A stretch of DNA of 64,000 nucleotides from Streptomyces sp. CC0208 (GTDB lineage: Bacteria; Actinomycetota; Actinomycetes; Streptomycetales; Streptomycetaceae): assembly GCF_003443735.1 (NCBI RefSeq), contig NZ_CP031969.1, positions 9,238,001-9,302,000 of the forward strand, in the 5' to 3' direction. The notes under the pieces are model-generated. The model ran no database searches. It saw only the letters and a program-made list of their open reading frames with translations, and was not told where the DNA came from. The first letter of the stretch is position 1, and every line of letters starts with the position of its first letter. This document shows, in pieces, positions 7,387 through 14,451 of the stretch. The translations under genes were made by a program, and so were the position numbers.

Positions 7387-9153
7387 ATGGCACGAGGGCT
7401 CGCCGACATGTTCGACGGGGCAAGGCTGCGACAGGCACGGGCCGCAGCTGAGGACGGGCGAGGCATCAGCGCTGAGGGCTTGGCGCGGCGTATCGACGCT
7501 ACAAAGTCTCAAGTGCTCGCATATGAAAACGGATTGGTCAGACCCGATCCGCGGCGCATCCGAGACCTGGCGCAGGCTTTGGGGATCGATCCGCTGCAAC
7601 TGTCGGACACCAGCCGCTCCCAGGTGTGGACCTTGGCCGACCTGCGGCGCGCTCGCGGGCTGCGAGCTGCGGACGTCAGCAGAGCGTTGAGCCTGTCCTT
7701 GCGGACGTATCGACGTCTGGAGAACGAAGGTATCGTGCCGGCGCACAAGTTCAACCTCTTGAGCGAGCTGGCCGAACTGTTCGCGATCACTGCAGGCGAG
7801 GTAGAAGAGCACCTGTGCCGGGCTCCGCTTCTGGCACAGCGCTTGGACGAGGTGCGTGAGCCGCTGTCCTGCCTGTTGTCCTTCTACTTGCAGCCGAAAA
7901 ACCTAGACAAGCCCGATCCGGGGGACGACGAGATAGTCGCGCTGGCCGGTCTCTATCGTCGGTCGCCTTTGACGATTGCTCGCATCGTGGGTCACGAGAT
8001 CGCTCGGCTGAGAGGGATGCGGCGGCGCCAGGCGAAGTTCGACGCCGCAGCCAACTATGGTGCCACCGCCGAGGAACAGGCCAAGGGACAGGCGGCCGCC
8101 CAGGCCGAGGGGCGCAAGATTCGTGAAGTCATCGACGCTCTTCCGCAGAACTTGGACACCTTCTTCCGCTGCATGCTGCCCCTGGAGGCCTGGCGTGCCA
8201 TCGCCCTCTTCCACGCGTTGCGGCCGCTGGGCGGCTGGCTCTCGACCGAACAACTCAATGCAACCAGCGAGCAACTGGCCATGATCCCCGCCCAACTGCT
8301 CGAGCGACGAACCACCGGAAAGGGTGCCGCAATGGCGGAATACCGCATCTCAGAGCAGGGCGCCAAACACTGCGCCGCTTACCGGCCTTGGTATGACGCG
8401 TGCTACCCCGCCGTACAGGCTTTCGTCCAGGTCAACGAACGAGCCTTGGCCGGTCACATGCAACAGTCCGACCTCCACGACCTCCTCGCCCAGTCGGAGG
8501 CCGTGCTGTTCAGCTTCGACGGACTGCTCTGCCGGTTGTTCGGCCGGAATCTGCAGACCGTTTCCGAACGCCTGCTGAGCGGGGCGCAGTCGCTGCAGCT
8601 GGTCCTACCGTTGCAAACCCCCACCGACCCGGTCGGCATGTTGCGCGCTCTGGTACGCCATGGCACACCTGGTCAGATCAACCAGTTAGACCAACTGCTG
8701 ACGCAATTCGAGACAGAAGCCGCGCGACACGTCGCTCCGCTTCCGGGAGTGAGTCAGCTGCTGCGTGCCTTGGCGGACAGCCCTCGGCGCCTGGCTGTGG
8801 TCACCGACCACGCCACCGACGCGGTGAACATCTTCCTTGAGCGGCTGCCGACCGATATTCCACCCGGCCGGATCGCTGTCTTCGGCCGCCCCGATGATCC
8901 AGAGCTGATGAAACCCAACCCGCATGGGTTGGCGCAGGCGACAGCGGCCCTGAAGGCTCCGCACGCCCGTGTGCTGCTGATGGGGGAGTCGATCGCCGAT
9001 GCGCTGGCCGCCCAGACGGCGGGTATCCCGTTCATTGGTATCGCCGCCACGACGCGCCAGGCTCGGATGCTGCGCGATGCCGGGGCCAGTCGCACTGTGG
9101 CAAGCGTGCGCACCATCACCGCCGTGGTCAGAGAGCAGCAGGCCGGAGCCTGA
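7387..9153 (+). CDS. double XRE helix-turn-helix protein fused to a HAD-like domain
   Basis: A 588-aa protein from ATG 7387, behind GGGGAGG; the in-frame extension upstream lacks coding character. Residues ~10-65 (LRQARAAAEDGRGISAEGLA ... VLAYENGLVRPD) and ~82-140 (LRRARGLRAADVSRALSLSL ... YRRLENEGIVP) are two XRE-type DNA-binding domains. Residues ~150-360 are helical and unassigned. Residues ~370-580 follow the HAD hydrolase plan: motif I at SFDGLL (Ser376-Phe-Asp378), motif II Thr473 in VVTDHA, motif III Lys509 in MKPNP, motif IV GESIAD (Glu534, Asp538). The usual motif I nucleophile Asp is Ser376 and the usual GD of motif IV is GE, so phosphatase activity is doubtful. It may be a regulator that senses a phosphorylated ligand. 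Confidence 0.8.
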   Translation: MARGLADMFDGARLRQARAAAEDGRGISAEGLARRIDATKSQVLAYENGLVRPDPRRIRDLAQALGIDPLQLSDTSRSQVWTLADLRRARGLRAADVSRALSLSLRTYRRLENEGIVPAHKFNLLSELAELFAITAGEVEEHLCRAPLLAQRLDEVREPLSCLLSFYLQPKNLDKPDPGDDEIVALAGLYRRSPLTIARIVGHEIARLRGMRRRQAKFDAAANYGATAEEQAKGQAAAQAEGRKIREVIDALPQNLDTFFRCMLPLEAWRAIALFHALRPLGGWLSTEQLNATSEQLAMIPAQLLERRTTGKGAAMAEYRISEQGAKHCAAYRPWYDACYPAVQAFVQVNERALAGHMQQSDLHDLLAQSEAVLFSFDGLLCRLFGRNLQTVSERLLSGAQSLQLVLPLQTPTDPVGMLRALVRHGTPGQINQLDQLLTQFETEAARHVAPLPGVSQLLRALADSPRRLAVVTDHATDAVNIFLERLPTDIPPGRIAVFGRPDDPELMKPNPHGLAQATAALKAPHARVLLMGESIADALAAQTAGIPFIGIAATTRQARMLRDAGASRTVASVRTITAVVREQQAGA

Positions 9154-9174
9154 CCCAGCCACACACGGCCACAG

Positions 9175-11337
9175 TCATTCCTCCTCGCCGGCAATCCCCC
9201 GGGTGAAAGCCGCAAGGGCATGTGTGTAGCGACGGGTCTGGGGATGGTCAGCGCCCAACAACTGCCGGGCGGAGTCGCAGACCTGCTGCAGCAGCTGCAG
9301 TGCCTCGGTGCTGCGTGACAGCGCCTGCAGCACCGTCGCCAGGAGATGAGCCGTCGCCAGCGTCTTGGGGTGACAAAACCCGTAGAGGCCGGTCCTGGAA
9401 GCCAGGACACGCCGGCATTCGTCGTGAGCCAGTTGCAACAGGCCCAGGTCATGCAAGACGCAGGCGTGGTTGTGGCGAGTGGTGGCGGTGCTGGGATGGT
9501 CCTCGCCGAACTGCTCTAGCCGGATCGTGAGCAGCGCATGGTATTCCTGCCGGGCTGCCTCCAAATCGCCCCGGTCGTGCAAGACGCGTGCCAGCTCGTG
9601 TCGCGCCGCGAGCGTGCTCGAGTCTCGCTGCCCTCCGTTGCGCAACCGCGCCTGGTAGACGCATCGCAGATGGTCTTCGGCCCCGTCCAGACGCCCCAGG
9701 TCGTGCAGGAGCCTTCCGAGCTCATGGCGGGCGATGAGTGTGTCGTGATGCTCCGCGCCGTAGATGCGATCCAGGGAGTTCCACACCTGCAGTCGCAATG
9801 GTTCGGCGTCGTGCAGTGCGCCCAGGTCATGCAGGATGGAGGCGAGGTTGTGCCGGGTAGTGACGGTCTCCACATGGTCCGGACCCAGTACCTCACAGCG
9901 AATGTCCAGCACCCGTTCGAAACCGCGCCGGGCCTGGACGAACAAGCCCTGGGTCTGGAGGTAGCGGGCGGCGAGTTCCGCAGCATCGGCGCATACCGTC
10001 CGCTGAGAGACGGACAGTTGAGGCAGACCTTCTCCGGCGTGTTGCAGCAGATCGAGTGCGTGCGGTGTCAAAGCCGCCCACGCGGACCAGGACTTTGGAT
10101 CTTCCGGGGGAAGGCGTACCTCGTCCAGCCGCAGAGCTTGCTCTATCAGCGTGACAGCGGTGGAGGTTTCGGCCCGGGCGATGTCCCGAATCAGCGGATG
10201 CAGTCTCACGCAGGGCAGCCCTCCGTTTGTTGCGGATACATCTAGAGGATCCATTAACCCCAGTGCGGCGAGTTCGCGCAGTGTGCGCCACAGCGTTGTT
10301 CCGTCCAGATCGCCAAGGCCGGGCAGGACGGCCGACACTTGCGCCGGCCGCAGCAGCAGAGTGTATGGAATCGGCGCCTCACCGAAGGCTGCCAGCACCG
10401 TCAGCAGCCGTCCGGCGTGAGCAAAACCCATCTGATGCAGCAACTCGATCGACATCTGCCAGGCATGAGCGATCACGCGCGCCGGATTGAGGCTGCTGCC
10501 GCGGGTGTTGAGTACCTGGTGGTAGGTGGCGAAGTCCAAGGGCATGCCCGCATCCCTGAGGGCTTCCGGCATTGTGTTGACTTCCGCCAGATAGGAGCCG
10601 GCCATCGACAGCGCCAAAGGCAGGCCGCCCAGGCGTCTCCCCAGCGCCTTGGCCGCCTGCACCGTCCCGGCGTGACTATCAGCGTGATCCAGTAACACCT
10701 GCGCGGCATCGTCGGGTGGCAGGGGCCCCACCGGGTGCAGGACTGCGGCCCCGCCCCACCACCGCGCCACCCCGTAGCGGGTGGCCACCACGACCATCCC
10801 GTCAGCACAGGCATGCGGGCGCAGCCAACCGGTGCCCGCGGCCAGCCGGCCAGGGCCATCCAGGACGGTGAGATCTTCCGCGTTGTCCACGATCAGCAGC
10901 CAAGGCCGAGTTGAGGCATTCAGCCTCTCCCATAAAGCATCTGCAGCAGCCTCGCCCACGTCGTCCTCGTCCAGACCCGTGTGCCGCGCCACCACCCGCA
11001 TCCCGGCTACGAAGGTTGCCGCGTGGCGGGCGTCCACCCACCACACCCGGCGAGGGCCGGTCCTCGAGAGCCGATGCACGAGCTCCAGGGCGATGGCCGT
11101 CTTGCCGCTGCCGCTGATTCCATGCAGCACGTGCATACGGCCATCGCTGCGTCCCGCGCACAGATGAAGGAGCTCCTCCACCAACTGATCCCGTCCCCGC
11201 AGTGGGTAGCGATGATCCCGTTCCGCCACTGGCGGTGCCACGGTCACCGCTGTCCGCTCACCCGCCGCCGCTGCGGACACCACCAACTGGGCGATGTCCA
11301 TTCTCCCGGCCGCCACGGAGCCGAGCTGAGCGATCAC
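9175..11337 (-). CDS. NB-ARC STAND ATPase with C-terminal TPR repeats
   Basis: About 720 aa. The start is uncertain: I use the GTG at 11337, 32 bp after the upstream stop; the longer frame to 11556 overlaps the upstream gene and looks non-coding, and ATG 11301 is an alternative. The nucleotide-binding domain has P-loop HGISGSGKT (Lys79), Walker B PWLLIVDNAED, a VVATRYGVARWW sensor region and GLPLALSMAGSYL, the GLPLA motif of NB-ARC/AP-ATPases. From ~residue 470 there are repeated ~42-residue tetratricopeptide units (HNLASILHDLGALHDAEPL, HELGRLLHDLGRLDGAEDHL, HELARVLHDRGDLEAARQEY, HNHACVLHDLGLLQLAHDEC). Such proteins sense a ligand through the repeats and oligomerise; many actinobacterial ones are regulatory or defensive. 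Probably co-transcribed with 11370-11852. Confidence 0.88.
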   Translation of the reverse strand: MIAQLGSVAAGRMDIAQLVVSAAAAGERTAVTVAPPVAERDHRYPLRGRDQLVEELLHLCAGRSDGRMHVLHGISGSGKTAIALELVHRLSRTGPRRVWWVDARHAATFVAGMRVVARHTGLDEDDVGEAAADALWERLNASTRPWLLIVDNAEDLTVLDGPGRLAAGTGWLRPHACADGMVVVATRYGVARWWGGAAVLHPVGPLPPDDAAQVLLDHADSHAGTVQAAKALGRRLGGLPLALSMAGSYLAEVNTMPEALRDAGMPLDFATYHQVLNTRGSSLNPARVIAHAWQMSIELLHQMGFAHAGRLLTVLAAFGEAPIPYTLLLRPAQVSAVLPGLGDLDGTTLWRTLRELAALGLMDPLDVSATNGGLPCVRLHPLIRDIARAETSTAVTLIEQALRLDEVRLPPEDPKSWSAWAALTPHALDLLQHAGEGLPQLSVSQRTVCADAAELAARYLQTQGLFVQARRGFERVLDIRCEVLGPDHVETVTTRHNLASILHDLGALHDAEPLRLQVWNSLDRIYGAEHHDTLIARHELGRLLHDLGRLDGAEDHLRCVYQARLRNGGQRDSSTLAARHELARVLHDRGDLEAARQEYHALLTIRLEQFGEDHPSTATTRHNHACVLHDLGLLQLAHDECRRVLASRTGLYGFCHPKTLATAHLLATVLQALSRSTEALQLLQQVCDSARQLLGADHPQTRRYTHALAAFTRGIAGEEE

Positions 11338-11369
11338 CTGCGGCGCCGAGCCGGTGGTGGGGACGGGAA

Positions 11370-11852
11370 TTACGGCTGCGGCCGGTGGGGAAAAGGGGGC
11401 GTCAGGTGAACCCCGCCGTCTACTCGCACCACACCACCCGCCACCGAGCCACCCTCCGCTGTCACCGACACATCGCCTCCCGCCACCAGACCGCCCACAC
11501 CGGCCTGCTGCCCGGGCGTCTGGGGTGCTGTACCGGCAGATGCAACGAGCTCGCACAGATCGGCAACAACCTGCTCACGCTCATCCGGACGCAGAGTCTG
11601 CAAGAACACCTCCCAGCGCGTCTGCCATACACCCTGCCAGTAGAGGCGTTGCCGTTCGAGGTCTCCCTCGCCTGTCACACCGGCTTCCGTCTGATCCAGC
11701 CGGACCAGCTCAGCCTGGTGTTGCTCGGAGTCCCCCCTGCCCAGCATCCGGGCAGCCCGCTCTCGAACGCTTCTCCAGGCATCGGTGCCCGCGGCCTGCA
11801 CGACCGCTACGCCACCTGCCGTCGCTAACGCCGCAAACGACTCAGCTAACAC
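11370..11852 (-). CDS. small partner protein upstream of NB-ARC/TPR ATPase, glycine/valine repeat tail
   Basis: A 160-aa protein. GTG 11852 follows AAGGGGGG; a longer ATG start at 11888 is possible. The N-terminus is a short hydrophobic helix (LAESFAALATAGGVAVVQAA) followed by GTDAWRSVRERAARMLGRGD, a pattern I recognise from small genes preceding NB-ARC or TPR genes in Streptomyces. A helical middle (VWQTRWEVFLQTLRPDEREQ) leads to a tail of GGLVAGGDVSVTAEGGSVAG, a short alternating G/V repeat. The following ATPase begins with a related motif (QLGSVAAGRMDIAQL), suggesting the two proteins interact through this repeat. Function unknown. Confidence 0.72.
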   Translation of the reverse strand: MLAESFAALATAGGVAVVQAAGTDAWRSVRERAARMLGRGDSEQHQAELVRLDQTEAGVTGEGDLERQRLYWQGVWQTRWEVFLQTLRPDEREQVVADLCELVASAGTAPQTPGQQAGVGGLVAGGDVSVTAEGGSVAGGVVRVDGGVHLTPPFPHRPQP

Positions 11853-12180
11853 ACGCCCCCCTTGCGATATGAATATCTCGTTCCGCATACACGTTCGTTG
11901 GCCATTGCTACCTCGCCGAGTGATGCTCCATCAAATACTTCCGCTAAATCTGCCCTGTCATCCCTCCCATTTCCACCCCAGGCAAGGGGGCAAAGCAGGC
12001 GGTGACCGTGCGGCGCAGCTACTCCGGTGATGAATACTCACGTGATCACGGAGTGTGACATCGGAAAGGTCACGGCCACCAGGTAGGACGTGTAGGGTCC
12101 GAGTCTGGCCAACGAAGGCCCTCTGCCTGACAGGCAGAATCTCCTCAACAGCCTGGTGCACAACCGAAGGAGGCCTGGCC
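11853..12180. other. divergent intergenic region
   Basis: This 328-bp gap separates the leftward NB-ARC operon from the rightward 12181 operon. It is less GC-rich near 11865-11960 and holds the palindrome at 12036-12054 and the strong GAAGGAGG ribosome-binding site of the right-hand operon. I see no gene in it. Confidence 0.6.
12036..12054. promoter_or_regulatory. palindromic candidate operator
   Basis: ACTC-A-CGTGATCACG-GAGT: a perfect 10-bp core palindrome flanked by ACTC/GAGT arms with one bulged base. It lies in the divergent region between two operons, a usual place for an operator. The factor that binds it is unknown. Confidence 0.45.
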
Positions 12181-12732
12181 TTGAGCCGCCGGCGGGCCGA
12201 GCAGCGCCGCGACGACGACCCTCGACGCACACATATGCGACTGCAGTACAAGAGTCTCGTTGTTCCACTGCAGTTCTACCTGTTCGTCAAGTGTGCAGCC
12301 CTGCACCTCGACCCCCGCAAAGTCGCCGACGAAGCCTGGATTCTCGCCTTCTCCGAACCTCACAGCCTCCGCAGCTACCGTGCCCTGCGCGAGAGGGCGG
12401 ACAGCATCGTCCAAGAGCGCATCGACGCCGGCGTCGACCCGCGGGACGCCGACTACTCCCTAGTGCAAGCGTTCGACACCTACTTCAAGGGCAAGTACCT
12501 CGTGCTGCGCGAAGGCCTGCATGCGCTGGATCAACTACCCCTTGACGACCGTCGGGCATACCAGGCGAAGCTTCTCGATCTCCTCGCTAACGAAAACGTC
12601 GCAGCGGTCATGGGAGCAGCCGTTTTCGAGAACAGAGAACGCGAGAGGGAGAAACTCGCTAACTTGGCAGAAGCGAACCACGATCTCAGCGTGCTCGAGT
12701 CGTTCTTCGCCGACGTGAGGGGGAAGCGCTAA
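12181..12732 (+). CDS. helical protein of unknown function
   Basis: A 183-aa protein. I chose TTG 12181 because GAAGGAGG lies seven bases upstream; ATG 12235 is the alternative and the longer frame from 12055 is not coding-like. It begins with a basic segment (SRRRAEQRRDDDPRRTHMRL), then KSLVVPLQFYLFVKCAALHL, and is helical throughout, ending in ANENVAAVMGAAVFENRERE and a charged coil. I do not recognise the family. Its stop overlaps the next start by one base (TAATG), so the two genes are translationally coupled. It runs away from the NB-ARC operon across a shared promoter region. Confidence 0.7.
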   Translation: MSRRRAEQRRDDDPRRTHMRLQYKSLVVPLQFYLFVKCAALHLDPRKVADEAWILAFSEPHSLRSYRALRERADSIVQERIDAGVDPRDADYSLVQAFDTYFKGKYLVLREGLHALDQLPLDDRRAYQAKLLDLLANENVAAVMGAAVFENREREREKLANLAEANHDLSVLESFFADVRGKR

Positions 12733-13103
12733 TGACGATCAAGACCAATGATGATCTCGTCGTCCGGCTCTACCGATCCTACGTAAGGCTCAGGGACGAC
12801 ATCCGCGCCGATGACGATCTCGACCGACGCTTCGAACACGCACTAGACGCCGTTGAAACTCAACTCGCCACACACCACCCCCATCGCACATGGCGCCCCC
12901 GTCATCGTCGTTCCCGCCTCGCTGGCAGCGTCCGCTCCGCTCCACGCGGCCGTACCGCCATCACGGCGGCTGCGGTCACCCTTTGCACCACGCTCGGCGG
13001 CGCGCTGCAAGGCGCAGTAGGAGCGGTGATCTCCCTGAGTGCCAGCCTGTTTTTAGCTTGTACGGTGGCCCTGATCCAGCACGGCCCTGCCCGTCACGAC
13101 TGA
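12732..13103 (+). CDS. small C-terminally membrane-anchored protein
   Basis: A 123-aa protein coupled to the gene before it. The N-terminal half is charged and helical (LVVRLYRSYVRLRDDIRADD ... LDRRFEHALDAVETQLATHH), then a basic stretch, then one or two membrane segments (AITAAAVTLCTTLGGALQGA and GAVISLSASLFLACTVALIQ). This suggests a cytoplasmic coiled region tethered to the membrane. With its partner it could form a membrane-associated complex; being divergent from an NB-ARC ATPase, a role as effector or sensor is conceivable but unproven. Confidence 0.68.
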   Translation: MTIKTNDDLVVRLYRSYVRLRDDIRADDDLDRRFEHALDAVETQLATHHPHRTWRPRHRRSRLAGSVRSAPRGRTAITAAAVTLCTTLGGALQGAVGAVISLSASLFLACTVALIQHGPARHD

Positions 13104-13207
13104 CCGTCCGGTAACCAAGAGCACAGAGCAACGCTGTAGACGGGCCTTGACCCTTGATCCTGGACACACGAGACACTGGATCCTGAGGATCTGAGAACGG
13201 ACATCTC

Positions 13208-13513
13208 GTGGTTATGAAGAACTATCCGCCCCAGTTCAAGGCGGACGCGGTCGCGCTGTACCAGTCGCGGCCCCAGGCGACGATCAGGCAGGTCGCTGCC
13301 GATCTGGGAATCAACCCCGAGACCCTGCGGAACTGGGTCCGGGCAGTCGGCGCGAGGCGACCGCGGGGACGCCGGGCGGAGGTGCCGACCGAGCCGCCGA
13401 CACCGTTGGAGGCGGAGAACGCCGCTCTGCGCAAGAAGGTCCGCGAGCTGGAGGAGGAACGCGAGATCCTGCGCAAGGCGGCGAAGTATTTCGCCGGGGA
13501 GACGCGCTGGTGA
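13208..13513 (+). CDS. IS3-family transposase OrfA
   Basis: A 101-aa protein with a helix-turn-helix (YPPQFKADAVALYQSRP ... GINPETLRNWVRA) and a coiled coil (EAENAALRKKVRELEEEREI) ending LRKAAKYFAGETRW, the standard OrfA end. ATG 13214 is an equally likely start. Intact in itself. Confidence 0.92.
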   Translation: MVMKNYPPQFKADAVALYQSRPQATIRQVAADLGINPETLRNWVRAVGARRPRGRRAEVPTEPPTPLEAENAALRKKVRELEEEREILRKAAKYFAGETRW

Positions 13514-14397
13514 ACCGCTTCTAGTTCGTCGCCGACCACCACCGCCGCTACGGCGTGAAGCGGCTGTGCACCATCCTCAACATCGCCCGCTCCAGCTTCT
13601 ACTACTGGCGTCGGACGGCCGCGGACCGGGCTGCCCGGCAGGCGGCCGACGCTCGCCTCGCCGCCCGGATACGGGCCGGGCACCGCGAGTCCGACGGCAC
13701 CTACGGCGTCCCCAGGATCACCGCCGAACTCCGCGACGACGGCGAGCGGATCAACCACAAGCGGATCACGCGGGTGATGCGCAGCATCGGCCTGGCAGGT
13801 GTGAGGCTGCGTCGCAGGCACCGCACCACTGTTGCGGACCCGGCCGCGCGAAGGCCCCGCCTCATCGGCCGTGACTTCACGGCAAGCGAGCCGAACACGA
13901 AGTACGTCGGTGATATCACCTATCTCCCGCTGGACAGCGGAAAGTTCCTGTACTTGGCCACCGTCATCGACCTCGCCTCACGCCGCCTGGGCGATCGCGG
14001 ACCACATGCGCACCGACCTCGTCACTGCGCCCTGGCTGCCGCCGAACGGACCCGCGGCAGCCTCGCCGGGGCGATCATGCACACCGACCACGGGGCCCAG
14101 TACACCAGCCGGGCCTTCGCCGACGCCTGCCGCCAGGCCGGCGTCCGCCAGTCCATGAGCGCGATCGGTTCCAGCGCGGACAACACGCTTGCCGAGTCCT
14201 TCAACGCGACGTTCAAGCGCGAGACGCTTCAGGGCCGCAAGACCTGGTCCAGCGAACGCGAGGCCCGCCTCGACGCGTTTCGCTGGCTCAACCGCTACAA
14301 CACCCGACGCCGTCACTCCCGCCTCGGGCAACGCAGCCCGACCGTCTACGAGACAGCATTGGGCGCAACATCAACTACGCTGGCCCAAGCCGCATAG
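13514..14397 (+). pseudogene. IS3-family transposase OrfB with nonsense codon and scrambled segment
   Basis: The OrfB frame directly after OrfA reads VNRF then TAG at 13522-13524, where intact relatives have a sense codon. An internal GTG at 13555 could restart a 280-aa product. That product keeps the catalytic landmarks: YVGDITYLPLDSGKFLYLA (Asp), GAIMHTDHGAQYTSRAF (Asp), LAESFNATFKRE (Glu). Between them, about 13989-14027 reads GDRGPHAHRPRHC instead of the expected WAIADHMRTDLV. The other frame holds the expected residues, so an upstream deletion of ~8 bp and a downstream 1-bp deletion appear to have shifted the frame out and back. Activity is unlikely but cannot be excluded. Confidence 0.75.
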
Positions 14398-14451
14398 CCC
14401 GTGTCCAAGATTCCGGGTGAAGGCCCCACCACGCTTGCGTCCGTGATGATG

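Larger units (their letters stand above)
13161..14407 (+). mobile_element. second IS3-family insertion sequence
   Basis: A short terminal inverted repeat, TGGACACACGAGAC at 13161 and TGGACACGGGC on the opposite strand ending at 14407, encloses orfA and orfB. The length is 1247 bp. The flanking bases do not show a clear target duplication. It is a different IS3 type from the element at 5336, with different ends and proteins. Confidence 0.8.
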
